Source: Desulfobacteraceae bacterium | Lineage (GTDB): Bacteria; Desulfobacterota; Desulfobacteria; Desulfobacterales; Desulfosalsimonadaceae | DNA length: 64,000 bases | Assembly (NCBI GenBank): GCA_003599885.1 | Contig: QZKW01000089.1 | Location: 1-64,000 of the forward strand | Direction: 5' to 3' | Part shown: positions 14,918 through 23,591 of the stretch, in pieces | Numbering within the stretch: the stretch's first letter is position 1 | How the letters are laid out: every line of letters starts with the position of its first letter | The notes under the pieces: generated by a model | What the model saw: only the letters and a program-made list of their open reading frames with translations | Told to the model about the DNA's origin: nothing | Database searches by the model: none | Position numbers and translations under genes: made by a program

Positions 14918-16709
14918 ACCACTGGGGGTGGGAAAAAACATACCCCTCGCCGTATTTCAGGAGCATATCAAGGTTGTATCCCCGGATATTCCGGCTGCTT
15001 GCCAGAACGGCATTCGGCCACCACAGCCAGGCATCCTCATAATTGGAGTAAAGGGTTTTTTCCAGGTCAAAATAAATTTTGGTCCGTTTGGTCTCATCAA
15101 GGGTTTCGCGTCCTTCCAGAATGAGTTCTATCGCCTTTTTGTTATGACTCCGGCCGTTGTTAAACGGGCTTGCCGGGTCATAAAGCAGGGTGGCAATATG
15201 GTCGGGCTCCTGGATCCAGGGGTATAAGTTGCCGACCACATCAAAATCCAGGTTCCGGAAGGGTTCGATCATGCCGGTAATGCTTAAAAAAACCGGTTTC
15301 CAAGTAATGCCGACCTTGTCCAGCATGGCCATGATGGCTTTTGCAAACGCCTGGGCTTCCGGCAGGTTGATGGTAAAACCGGTGAGGGTAAGGCCGTTTG
15401 CATAGCCGGCTTCGGCCAGGAGTTTCTTAGACAGCTCCGGATCATAGCTGACAGGCTGAAGGTCCGGGTTATGGGCCCAATGGTCGTCCGGATACATGCA
15501 GCTGGCGGTCCTGCCGAGGCCGAACTGGGTTCCCATCACCAGGGCCTTCCGGTCAATGGCATGGGAAATGGCCTGCCGGACCCGGATGTCCGCGCACGGA
15601 CCTTTGGCGTGGTTGAAGGTCAGAAACACCAGCCAGTTGATGGGAAAGGTCGCCACATTGAAATTCGGATCGTCTTTTACGAGGCGGTACTGGATGGCGT
15701 CCAGTATGATGGAATCAATGGCTCCGGCTTTTAGATTTGCCAGGCGGACGGAAGGGTCGGGGATGACCGACACCTTGATGCCGTCAAAGTAGGGCATGTC
15801 CGGCATGCCGATGCTCGGGCCGAACCACCAGTTTGGGTTGCGTTTTAAGGTGATATGGTTGTCCGTGCTGAAGGATTCCAGCATATACGGCCCTGAACCC
15901 ACGGGATTCGTATCCAGCGGTTTGGCGGTTTTTGCAATAGGGGCGAATGCTTCAAGCTGTTTTTCAAGTTCGTCGAGCTTCTTTTTTGCCTCATGGGCTT
16001 TTTCAATATGTTTATTATCCGCCGCTTTACGTCTTGCGCTTACGATTTCCCGCTCGATCCGCTTGACTTTTGTCAAAGCGGCATCCCCTTCAAGGGCCTT
16101 GGCGGAAATCATAAATCCGGGCACACTGGCCATGGTGCCCAGAAAAGATCCCCAGGGTCTTTTGAAATGCCACTTGACCGTATAGTCGTCCACCACCTCG
16201 ACGGATTCCAGGGGTTCGATCCAGGACCGGGTCCATGCGGCGTTGTCCTTGTCCATGATCCAGTCCATCTGGTATTTGAGGCTCCGGGCATTGAAAGGGG
16301 ACCCATCGTGAAACACAACGCCTTCCCGGAGCTTCATGACCATGGTGGTGTCGTCAATCGCTTGCCAGGATCTGGCCAGCCAGGGAATTGTCGGTTGATA
16401 GTTTGCATCAAGGAGGATCAGTTTTTCATACATCTGGCTCATGGTCATCCAGTCCAGCACCGGCATATGGTTCGGGTTCATGACCCCGATGTAAAGAGGC
16501 CATGCCAGGCGCAGATATCCGCCTCTGACCGGTTTGTCCGGGCAGTAGGTTTCACTCCAGTCCATCCATCCGGGTTGGGTGTTCTGGCCGGGATTGACAT
16601 TCTGGCCCGGTTTAGCTTCCTGCGCCATGGCATCCGGCAGGTGCGTTATCGCCAAAATCATCATGAACAGGATGCCGGTTATGGTTAATAGCCTTTTGAG
16701 ATAATTCAC
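14898..16709 (-). CDS. Periplasmic substrate-binding protein of a peptide/nickel-type ABC importer
   Basis: A family 5 solute-binding protein of 603 residues that delivers a peptide or similar ligand to the permease encoded just upstream. A signal peptide covers about residues 1-29, cleaved near DAMAQ, followed by a Gln/Pro-rich linker. Typical motifs are MKLREGVVFHDGSPFNA and NPVGSGPYML. Between them, residues about 208-262 form a highly charged coiled-coil segment (KKKLDELEKQLEAF) not found in usual family members. The GTG at 16709 was chosen: AGGAGCG lies before it and it is 11 bases after the dppF stop, whereas the longer ORF overlaps dppF. The ligand cannot be deduced. Confidence 0.9.
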   Translation of the reverse strand: MNYLKRLLTITGILFMMILAITHLPDAMAQEAKPGQNVNPGQNTQPGWMDWSETYCPDKPVRGGYLRLAWPLYIGVMNPNHMPVLDWMTMSQMYEKLILLDANYQPTIPWLARSWQAIDDTTMVMKLREGVVFHDGSPFNARSLKYQMDWIMDKDNAAWTRSWIEPLESVEVVDDYTVKWHFKRPWGSFLGTMASVPGFMISAKALEGDAALTKVKRIEREIVSARRKAADNKHIEKAHEAKKKLDELEKQLEAFAPIAKTAKPLDTNPVGSGPYMLESFSTDNHITLKRNPNWWFGPSIGMPDMPYFDGIKVSVIPDPSVRLANLKAGAIDSIILDAIQYRLVKDDPNFNVATFPINWLVFLTFNHAKGPCADIRVRQAISHAIDRKALVMGTQFGLGRTASCMYPDDHWAHNPDLQPVSYDPELSKKLLAEAGYANGLTLTGFTINLPEAQAFAKAIMAMLDKVGITWKPVFLSITGMIEPFRNLDFDVVGNLYPWIQEPDHIATLLYDPASPFNNGRSHNKKAIELILEGRETLDETKRTKIYFDLEKTLYSNYEDAWLWWPNAVLASSRNIRGYNLDMLLKYGEGYVFSHPQWFKDGRP

Positions 16710-16720
16710 ATGACGCTCCT

Positions 16721-17722
16721 TTATTCCAAAGATTTCAGATGACATGCCACCTTATGCCCGCTCCCGTTTACGGTTTCAAGAACGGGCCGCAAATTTCTGC
16801 AGATATCCATCATGAATGGGCACCGCGGATGAAACCGGCAGCCCTGCGGCATGCTTAAAAGTCCCGGAACCTCGCCCTTTATCATTACGTGCTCCCTGGT
16901 TTTTTCTATTTCGGGGTCCGGAATGGGCACAGCCGAAAGCAGTGCCCGGGTGTACGGATGCCCCGGATTCCGGTACAGATCCTGCCGGTCTGCGATTTCA
17001 ACGATTTCCCCAAGATACATCACCGCGATGCGGTCGCTGATGTGTCTCACCACTGCCAGATCATGGGCAATGAAGAGGTATGTCAGGTTAAACCGCTCCT
17101 GAAGGTCTTCCAGCAGATTGATGATCTGGGCCTGGATGGACACGTCCAGGGCGGATACCGGCTCGTCGCAGACAATAAAGTCCGGTTTTACGGCCAGGGC
17201 GCGGGCAATGCCGATGCGCTGCCGCTGTCCGCCGCTGAATTCGTGGGGATATCTGCCTGCCATGGCCGCGTTGATTCCCACCACTTCAAGCAGGTTTTCC
17301 ACCGCATCCGCATATTCGGCAGGGCTGCCGGCCATATGATGGATACGGAGGGGCTCACCCACAATATCTCCTATCTTCATGCGGGGGTTCAGGGAGCCGA
17401 AGGGGTCCTGGTAGATGATCTGGATATGCCTGCGAAGCCTTCTTGTTTCGGCCTTGCCGAACATCGTTATGTCACGGCCATCATAGATCACTGCGCCGGA
17501 CGTGGGTCGCTCAAGCTGCAGGATGGTTCTGCCCGTAGTGGTCTTTCCGCATCCGCTTTCGCCCACAAGGCCCAGGGTCTCTCCCCTTCGGATGTCAAAG
17601 CTCACGTTGTCCACAGCCTTCAGGTCGCCGAGCTTTTTCCTGAAAATTGCACCCCGGTACAGTGGAAAGATCTTGGTGAGGTTTTTTACCTGAATGAGGG
17701 GTTCCTTATTATTTTTAGGCAT
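16721..17722 (-). CDS. dppF: ABC transporter ATP-binding protein, OppF/DppF type
   Basis: The second of two ATPases of a peptide-type importer, working at the inner face of the membrane; 333 residues. Visible are Walker A GESGCGKTT (about 55-63), signature FSGGQRQRIGIARAL and Walker B FIVCDEPVSALDVS. The C-terminal oligopeptide/dipeptide extension with cysteines (CRFHPRCPFMMDIC) is the region that carries an iron-sulfur cluster in some relatives. The start overlaps the end of dppD by eight bases. dppF-type symbols are used for family position only; ligand specificity is unknown. Confidence 0.93.
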   Translation of the reverse strand: MPKNNKEPLIQVKNLTKIFPLYRGAIFRKKLGDLKAVDNVSFDIRRGETLGLVGESGCGKTTTGRTILQLERPTSGAVIYDGRDITMFGKAETRRLRRHIQIIYQDPFGSLNPRMKIGDIVGEPLRIHHMAGSPAEYADAVENLLEVVGINAAMAGRYPHEFSGGQRQRIGIARALAVKPDFIVCDEPVSALDVSIQAQIINLLEDLQERFNLTYLFIAHDLAVVRHISDRIAVMYLGEIVEIADRQDLYRNPGHPYTRALLSAVPIPDPEIEKTREHVMIKGEVPGLLSMPQGCRFHPRCPFMMDICRNLRPVLETVNGSGHKVACHLKSLE

Positions 17723-18686
17723 AATTCCAGCACGCCACCTCGTGGTTTTCAGAGATTTTTATTAATGCCGGGGGTTCCCGGCGGCACCTCTCAACACAAA
17801 AAGCGCATCTGGGCGCAAAGGCGCATCCTTTCGGCAGGTTCGCAAGATCCGGGGGCTGGCCCTCGATGGGCCGGAGTTTCTGCCGGATGTCCTGGTCCAG
17901 TCTGGGGATGGATGCCATGAGACCCTTTGTGTAAGGGTGCCGGGGCCGGCGGTAAAGATCCGGAGTTAATGCCTTTTCAATGGCCTTCCCGGCATACATG
18001 ACCATTACCTTGTCCGCATACCTAGCCACTACGCCCAGGTTGTGGGTGATGATGATCATGGCTGTTCCATGGTCTCTGGTGAGCCCCTTCATGATTTCCA
18101 ATAATTCTGCCTGAATCGTCACGTCCAGGGCAGTGGTGGGCTCGTCCGCAATGATGAGCCGGGGGTTGCAGGACAGGCCCATGGCGATCATGGCCCGCTG
18201 CCCCATGCCGCCGCTGAACTGGTGGGGATAAGCGCCCACCCTGGAAGGGGCGTCGGGGATCTGGACGGATTTGAGAAGTTCGATGCACTTGAGAATGCCT
18301 GCTTTTTTGTTCATACCCTTGTGGACCAGGAGGGGTTCCATGACCTGATACCCGATGGTCAGTACCGGGTTGAGCGATGTCATGGGCTCCTGGAAGATCA
18401 TGGCGATCCGGTTGCCCCTGATACTGCAGATCTCATCCTGGCTCAGCTTCAGAAGATCCCGGCCTTCAAAAAGGATCTCGCCCCTGACGATCCTTCCGGA
18501 AGGCCCGGGTATGAGGCGAAGCAGGGATAATGCGCTCACGGTTTTTCCGCAGCCGCTTTCGCCCACAATGCCCATCGTCTGGCCTTCCTCCAGCTCATAG
18601 GAGACATCATCCACGGCCTTGACAGTGCCCTGGCCATTAAAGAAATAGGTGGTGAGGTTCCTGACCGCAAGCAGCATGGGCCTCAC
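17715..18686 (-). CDS. dppD: ABC transporter ATP-binding protein, OppD/DppD type
   Basis: The first ATPase of the importer; 323 residues. It shows Walker A GESGCGKTV, the Q-loop region IFQEPMTSLNPV, signature FSGGMGQRAMIAM and Walker B LIIADEPTTALDVT. The C-terminal CAFAPRCAFCVERC stretch belongs to the oligopeptide-transporter extension. A GTG at 18686 overlaps the dppC stop as GTGA, giving coupled translation; an ATG three codons later is an alternative start. The fourth gene of the operon, counted from tatT. Confidence 0.93.
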   Translation of the reverse strand: MRPMLLAVRNLTTYFFNGQGTVKAVDDVSYELEEGQTMGIVGESGCGKTVSALSLLRLIPGPSGRIVRGEILFEGRDLLKLSQDEICSIRGNRIAMIFQEPMTSLNPVLTIGYQVMEPLLVHKGMNKKAGILKCIELLKSVQIPDAPSRVGAYPHQFSGGMGQRAMIAMGLSCNPRLIIADEPTTALDVTIQAELLEIMKGLTRDHGTAMIIITHNLGVVARYADKVMVMYAGKAIEKALTPDLYRRPRHPYTKGLMASIPRLDQDIRQKLRPIEGQPPDLANLPKGCAFAPRCAFCVERCRREPPALIKISENHEVACWNYA

Positions 18687-19594
18687 CGCATCATTGGGCT
18701 GTTGCTGCGCAGGCGCGGGTCAAGGGCATCCCTGAGGCCGTCTCCCAGGAAGTTGAAGGCAAGGACGGTCAGTGTTATCATCAGTCCCGGCGCCAGAGAA
18801 AAGAGCGGCACGATTTCCAGATAAGAATATCCGATTCGAAGCTCATTGCCCCAGCTCGGCGTGGGCTGCTGGACGCCCAGGCCCAGGAAGGACACCGCGC
18901 TCTCCAGCATGATGTTGCCGCCCAGAGCAATGGTTGCGGTGATGATGACAGGGGCCATGACATTGGGCAGAAGGTGCCTGAACATGATTCTGAATCCGGA
19001 TGCGCCAAGGGCGCGGGCTGCCTCCACATAGGGCAGTTCGCGCACGAGCATGACCTGGCCCCTCACGATGCGTGCAAACCAGGTCCATGACAATACGGTG
19101 ATGGATATGATGACGCTGTGCATGCCGGGGCCCAGGGCGGAAACCATGACAAGTATGAGGACCAGGGCGGGGATGCACATAAAGGTGTCGGTGATGCGCA
19201 TCACGATCATGTCAATGACCCCGCCCTTGTACCCGGAAACCAGGCCGATGAACACGCCGATAATGGCAGAGAAGAAGGTGGAGACAGCCCCCATCAAGAG
19301 CGTTACCCTGGACCCGAAAATGACCCGGGAGAGCAGGTCGCGGCCCACATCGTCGGTGCCCAGAAGGTGCTGCCGGGAAGGGCCTTGCAACACCTGGTAG
19401 AGGTCCTGATCGTCGGGATTGTAAGGCGCAAGGTATGGGGCAAAGACAGCCACGACCAGCATGAACAGGAGGATTACAGCCCCTGCCAGGACAACCTTAT
19501 GGTGTATGAGCGTCTTTATGATACTGTTGGAATTGAAAACGGATGCCGGAACCGCATTACCGTCCCGGATCGGATTCTCCATGGATTTCATCAT
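18683..19594 (-). CDS. dppC: ABC transporter permease, OppC/DppC type
   Basis: An inner-membrane permease of 303 residues with an N-terminal anchor (VVLAGAVILLFMLVVAVF), the oligopeptide permease N-terminal sequence LLGTDDVGRDLLSRVIFGSR, and the ATPase-contact EAA loop (EAARALGASGFRIMFRHLLPN). The frame stays open far upstream into dppB, but the ATG at 19594 overlaps the dppB stop as ATGA and gives the normal family length, so the longer ORF is not real. It forms the membrane pore with dppB. Confidence 0.93.
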   Translation of the reverse strand: MMKSMENPIRDGNAVPASVFNSNSIIKTLIHHKVVLAGAVILLFMLVVAVFAPYLAPYNPDDQDLYQVLQGPSRQHLLGTDDVGRDLLSRVIFGSRVTLLMGAVSTFFSAIIGVFIGLVSGYKGGVIDMIVMRITDTFMCIPALVLILVMVSALGPGMHSVIISITVLSWTWFARIVRGQVMLVRELPYVEAARALGASGFRIMFRHLLPNVMAPVIITATIALGGNIMLESAVSFLGLGVQQPTPSWGNELRIGYSYLEIVPLFSLAPGLMITLTVLAFNFLGDGLRDALDPRLRSNSPMMR

Positions 19595-20550
19595 TGCTGC
19601 ACCCTTACCCTGGGGTCGATGTAGCCGTAGATCAGGTCCACGATCAGGTTGACAATTAAGATATTGATAGCGACCATGACCAGAGTTGCCTGGATCACGG
19701 GAAAGTCGTTGGAGAAAATGGCGTTTACACCCATGCGGCCCAATCCGGGGATGGCGAACATGTACTCCACGATAAAGGACCCGGCCACCACATACCCCCA
19801 GGCAAGACCGGCAATGGTTACCACAGGGATCATGGCGGGTTTTAACGCGTGACGGACAATCACCGCCCTTTCTTTCAACCCCTTTGCATGGGCTGTCCGG
19901 ATGTAGTCGTGGCCAAGGACTTCCAGCAGGCTGGAGCGCACGTACCTGCCCAGAAGCCCCGCGCCCTGGGTTCCCATGATGAAGGTGGGCATGGCCATGG
20001 ACAGGAGGTTCCCCTGGATGCTCTCGGAAAATGGCACATAGCCAGAGGGCGGGAAAATGTGCATAATGACGGCAAAAAGATAAATCATGATGATCCCTTC
20101 CCAGAAGACCGGGATGGAAACACCGATGATGGCGCCGGTGGTCAGCGTGACATCGAGCCATGAATTCCGCCGAAGCGCGGATATGATACCGAACGGAATG
20201 CCGATGATACACGACCAGAAGACCGACCCCAGAAACAGCTCCAGAGTAATTGGCAGACGGTGCATGAACATGGGCAGGACTTCCTCGCCCGTGGCAATGG
20301 ATCTACCCCACTCGCCACTTATAAATCCCCGTATCCAGAGGAGGTACTGAATGTGCAGCGGCTTGTCCAGGCCGAATTGAACTTTGAAATCGTCAATGAC
20401 ATCATCAGAGACAACCCCCATTCCCGTAGACATGACGGCGCTCTGGACGGGATCTCCGGGCAATGCCCTGCCTAAAACAAATATCAGTATGGAAACAAAG
20501 AACAGGATCACCAGGGAATAACTGATTCTTTGAATGATGTATTGTTTCAT
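19591..20550 (-). CDS. dppB: ABC transporter permease, OppB/DppB type
   Basis: An inner-membrane permease of 319 residues starting MKQYIIQRISYSLVILFFVS, the usual first segment of this family, followed by LGRALPGDPV, five further hydrophobic segments and the loop RTAHAKGLKERAVIVRHALKP that contacts the ATPases. GGGGAGCG precedes the ATG. It lies 33 bases after the TatT gene, probably in the same transcript. Confidence 0.93.
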   Translation of the reverse strand: MKQYIIQRISYSLVILFFVSILIFVLGRALPGDPVQSAVMSTGMGVVSDDVIDDFKVQFGLDKPLHIQYLLWIRGFISGEWGRSIATGEEVLPMFMHRLPITLELFLGSVFWSCIIGIPFGIISALRRNSWLDVTLTTGAIIGVSIPVFWEGIIMIYLFAVIMHIFPPSGYVPFSESIQGNLLSMAMPTFIMGTQGAGLLGRYVRSSLLEVLGHDYIRTAHAKGLKERAVIVRHALKPAMIPVVTIAGLAWGYVVAGSFIVEYMFAIPGLGRMGVNAIFSNDFPVIQATLVMVAINILIVNLIVDLIYGYIDPRVRVQQ

Positions 20551-20583
20551 GACGACGCTCCCCGGTTTACGGTTTTTTCAAGG

Positions 20584-21498
20584 TCAGTCAATGGGTTGGT
20601 TTGCTAAAAAATAATCATCTGAATGGCTTAGCAGTTTTTTGGCTTTTATTTTGACCGCTGCGTTGACAAATGCTTCTTCGGGAAGGAGATCGTCCGGCGC
20701 GGATATGATCTGATTCAAGGTGTCGACAAAGAGTTTTTTGTCCTTTGTCTCCACCGCATAATACCTTGCATACAGATACTGCCACAGCAAGTATTTGGAT
20801 CCGGATATCTCAAAGGCTTCATGAAAATGAAAATCCGCCTGTTCGGGCTGGCCGCCCAGCATCTGGGGCCTTGAAACATACCATGCCCCCAGAACCGCAT
20901 GGATGCCCCCGTAGTTGAATGTGTCATCCAGTTCAAGGGTCCGGTCGATCATGGCCTCGACCTTTGGCAGGTCATTCAGTGCATTCGGGTTATCGGTGTG
21001 GGATAGTCGTATCCACTGGAGCCAGGCGTTTGTTGCTAAAAACAGGGGGGCGATATCCCGCTTATGGATGGTTTTCAGCGAGTCGGAAAACACCTGAATG
21101 TCATCTTGCGCCAGGCCATCGGCAAATGTTCGGGTGAGGCAGAGGCTCCTTAACGCATATTCCTTTGCCTGATAATAGAGTCCTTTCGCCCGATCCTTGT
21201 CCTCGTCCTCGACAAAAAGGAAGGCATACCCCATGTAGCTTTCGGCGGCGCTTCCCAGAAGATGCCGGTTTTCCGGGGAAACTTCGATAAATCCGTCCAT
21301 CTGAACCAACAATGCCGGCATGGCGTCCCGGACCGTCTCCACATCCGGATTGCTGCGTGAAGCATCACGCGTTTTTTCCATAATGGGTTTCATGCCGTCC
21401 ACTGTCATCTTTGTCCAGGTAGATGCGCAGCCTCCGGTAAACACCATGAAAAATATTAAGGCTGTCGCGCAAGGAAACAGTTTACGTGTTGATGCCAT
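20584..21498 (-). CDS. TatT family lipoprotein (TRAP-transporter-associated T component)
   Basis: A protein of 304 residues with a lipoprotein signal peptide (lipobox FTGGC, Cys near residue 24), so it is membrane-anchored outside the cytoplasm. The rest is helical with TPR-like repeats and matches the TatT family (AESYMGYAFLFVEDEDKDRAK, GGIHAVLGAWYVSRP). In Treponema the TatT protein forms trimers and docks to a TRAP binding protein. Here no TRAP genes are near; the following genes encode an ABC peptide-type importer, which suggests a partner of another class or a hydrophobic-ligand shuttle. The role is inferred. Confidence 0.82.
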   Translation of the reverse strand: MASTRKLFPCATALIFFMVFTGGCASTWTKMTVDGMKPIMEKTRDASRSNPDVETVRDAMPALLVQMDGFIEVSPENRHLLGSAAESYMGYAFLFVEDEDKDRAKGLYYQAKEYALRSLCLTRTFADGLAQDDIQVFSDSLKTIHKRDIAPLFLATNAWLQWIRLSHTDNPNALNDLPKVEAMIDRTLELDDTFNYGGIHAVLGAWYVSRPQMLGGQPEQADFHFHEAFEISGSKYLLWQYLYARYYAVETKDKKLFVDTLNQIISAPDDLLPEEAFVNAAVKIKAKKLLSHSDDYFLANQPID

Positions 21499-21556
21499 GT
21501 GTTCACCTTCCCTTTCCAGGTCGCGGATTTCAGATTATTAAAAAAAGTAAAACCTG

Positions 21557-21590
21557 CCGTTTTCATCACCCGAACATCTGTTGAAAACGG
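21557..21590 (-). terminator. Hairpin after the small secreted-protein gene, possible terminator
   Basis: A perfect 9-bp inverted repeat, CCGTTTTCA (21557-21565) and TGAAAACGG (21582-21590), with a 16-base loop, starts right after the stop at 21597. On the minus strand a seven-T run follows after about 10 bases. The long loop and the gap before the T run make this a weak case. Confidence 0.35.
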
Positions 21591-21596
21591 ATCTCA

Positions 21597-21959
21597 CTAA
21601 TCCTCGTATGGCCAGACCATCCGGCAATCACTGCAATCGTAACCAAGGCCGAATCCCGCGCTCGTCGTCGTTTCGGGGCCTTTGAAGCTTACCCCGAAAC
21701 CGATCATGCCTTCATTGAACCCAAATCCGATTAAGACACCAAAGGTCTCGCCCCCCAAACCGATGCCGATACCGAAATTGTTATCACATCCGACTTTGTT
21801 GTTAAATGTCCGGACACCAAAACCGGCGACAAAGTTGCCCATCATGAGCCCTAACCCCCCTTTTTTGCAATCGCAGTCCAGTTCCGAATCCTTTGCAAAT
21901 GCTGACGTCCCAAACCCGATAAAAACAATAACCAATAATACGGAAATGAGCTTTTTCAT
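21597..21959 (-). CDS. Small secreted glycine- and cysteine-containing protein of unknown function
   Basis: A protein of 120 residues. The signal peptide MKKLISVLLVIVFIGFGTSA ends near AFA. The mature part begins with CDCKKGG, is rich in Gly and Phe in repeated short strands (NFVAGFGVRTF, FGIGIGLGG, FGVLIGFGF, MIGFGVSF, AGFGLGY), and ends CSDCRMVW. The alternating pattern suggests a beta-rich or glycine-rich surface or periplasmic protein, stabilised by disulfides or binding metal. The start at 21959 was chosen because AAGGAGG precedes it; the longer frame adds an unlikely leader. I do not recognise the family. Confidence 0.72.
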   Translation of the reverse strand: MKKLISVLLVIVFIGFGTSAFAKDSELDCDCKKGGLGLMMGNFVAGFGVRTFNNKVGCDNNFGIGIGLGGETFGVLIGFGFNEGMIGFGVSFKGPETTTSAGFGLGYDCSDCRMVWPYED

Positions 21960-22067
21960 AGTGAAGGCCCTCCTTGCAGATTTTGGAAGCATATATAGAT
22001 GATGTGTGATTTCAATTATTTTTAGCATACATGGAGTGGTAAGGAAATAAAATATGAGGTGACCGGA

Positions 22068-22286
22068 TTATTTACGTCCGGCGATGGCTGCTGCCAGACG
22101 GACAAATCCTTTCGGAAACATCCGCGTTAAAAAGTCCAGCACATACGCATCCAGCTGGAGACCATTCATGTCAATGTCCGAGATAGCGACCGCGCATCCT
22201 TTAGCGGAAAGATTAACCGCCAGCATCTGTCCGATGCCGGAAGCCGCACCCGTGATTGCGGCGACCTTGTTTTTAAGTTCTTTCAC
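22068..22286 (-). pseudogene. Internally deleted short-chain dehydrogenase/reductase (SDR) remnant
   Basis: Only 72 codons. The first 40 or so are a normal SDR beginning, with the NAD(P)-binding TGAASGIGQ motif and ISDIDMNGL after strand 2. They run directly, in frame, into a sequence like the SDR C-terminus (DAYVLDFLTRMFPKGF). The middle of the protein, with the catalytic Ser, Tyr and Lys, is absent. The likely start is GTG at 22286, with GAGG nine bases before it. It lies 65 bases after the acyl-CoA dehydrogenase gene and was probably the third gene of that operon. An in-frame deletion is inferred; an enzyme function is not possible. Confidence 0.7.
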
Positions 22287-22351
22287 TTTTTGTAACCTCG
22301 CATTCCCAATTTTTACTGCCCCCATGCCCGGTGGGCACGGAGGCTCAGATA

Positions 22352-23572
22352 TTACATGAACTCTGTGGCCTTGATCGCCAAGACCTCATTGACCCCGTCT
22401 TCAATCATGCTGGCCCGGGCATCCCGGAATATTTTTTCAATGGGATATTCCTTTGCCAGGCCGTACCCGCCGAATATCTGCATGGCATCGCTGGCAACCT
22501 GAGTGGCGGTTTCCGTGGAAAAACATTTGGCGGCTACGGCGTGAACAACGGACGGGTTCATGGGATTTTTCAGGTTATAGAGAGCCATCCGGCGGGCGTT
22601 TGCACGGGCCGCCTCCACCTGGGTGAACATCTGCATCAGTTTCAGCTTGATATTTTTGTGCTCAAAAATAGGCATTCCGCCTTGAATCCGTTTACGGGTA
22701 TACCGGTAGGCTTCATCATAGGCCGCCTTTGCCAGGCCGGCAAAAACGATGGACATGCCGCCGTTTACGTTGGCCAGGCCCTGCCCGGCGGTGGCTTTAA
22801 GAAAATCCGGATTGGGAACTACCATGAATTTTTTGGGAATCCGCGCATCCTGAAAGATTATCGCACCCTGATTCAAGGGGCGCTGCCCCATTTTATCCAA
22901 TGGTTTTCCCCGCGAAATCCCCGGCAGATCCAGGGGAATAATGGCAAGCCCCTGGCCTTCCATCCCCCGTTCCGGGTAAAGCCCCACATGGAGTACCGCG
23001 TGGGTGGCGATGGTGCCATTGGAAACCCACTCTGATTTTTCGCCATTGACGATGTATTCATCGCCTTTTAATATGGCGGTCACCGAAGGTCCGCATTTCG
23101 GTTTGCTGCCGCCAAGGCTCCAGTCCGTCCCATGGTCCGGCTCCGTGATGGCCCAGCAACCGATCATTTTGCCGGACTTATCCGCACAATAATCCTTTGC
23201 CAGCTCCTGCATTTCAGGCATCGGGAACATGGCAGCCATATTAAACGGCAGGCTGGATACGCCGAGACTGATGGTCAGGCCGGCATCCGCATAACCGAGC
23301 TGTTCCGTAATCCGGATGGCGGCCATAGGATCCAGGTCATCCGCTGTTCCGCCCAGGCGCTTGGGAATTTGAAGCGAATGCAGATCCATTTCCCGAAAGC
23401 CCTTAAAAACATCCCACAACACCGATTCTTTTTTAACCACATCCGCCGGATTACTCAGCCGGTCAAGTTCAATCCCTGCCGGCCGCATCACTCCCATGCT
23501 GAATTTTTCCACTTCTTTCAGCATGGATTTTGTTTCTTTGTTGATGTTGATGTCTATGTCACGTATTGTCAT
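22352..23572 (-). CDS. Acyl-CoA dehydrogenase family flavoprotein
   Basis: A protein of 406 residues with the acyl-CoA dehydrogenase plan: a helical N-terminus, the FAD-binding CWAITEPDHGTDWS region (about 140-160), a beta domain with VNGEKSEWVSNG, and the C-terminal helical domain with QIFGGYGLAKEYPIEKIFRDAR. The segment MIEDGVNEV occupies the place of the usual YEGTNEI and keeps a Glu where the catalytic base is expected. It oxidises an acyl-CoA at the alpha-beta bond; the substrate is unknown. GGAGGA precedes the ATG. It lies 19 bases after the acetoacetate-decarboxylase-like gene in one operon. Confidence 0.92.
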   Translation of the reverse strand: MTIRDIDININKETKSMLKEVEKFSMGVMRPAGIELDRLSNPADVVKKESVLWDVFKGFREMDLHSLQIPKRLGGTADDLDPMAAIRITEQLGYADAGLTISLGVSSLPFNMAAMFPMPEMQELAKDYCADKSGKMIGCWAITEPDHGTDWSLGGSKPKCGPSVTAILKGDEYIVNGEKSEWVSNGTIATHAVLHVGLYPERGMEGQGLAIIPLDLPGISRGKPLDKMGQRPLNQGAIIFQDARIPKKFMVVPNPDFLKATAGQGLANVNGGMSIVFAGLAKAAYDEAYRYTRKRIQGGMPIFEHKNIKLKLMQMFTQVEAARANARRMALYNLKNPMNPSVVHAVAAKCFSTETATQVASDAMQIFGGYGLAKEYPIEKIFRDARASMIEDGVNEVLAIKATEFM

Positions 23573-23591
23573 ATATAAATCCTCCGGTTTT

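Noticed and set aside
18683-20212. A 509-residue frame covering dppC and most of dppB.
   Set aside because: The first 200 residues are the dppB gene read in the wrong frame; the ATGA overlap at 19594 and family length give the true start.
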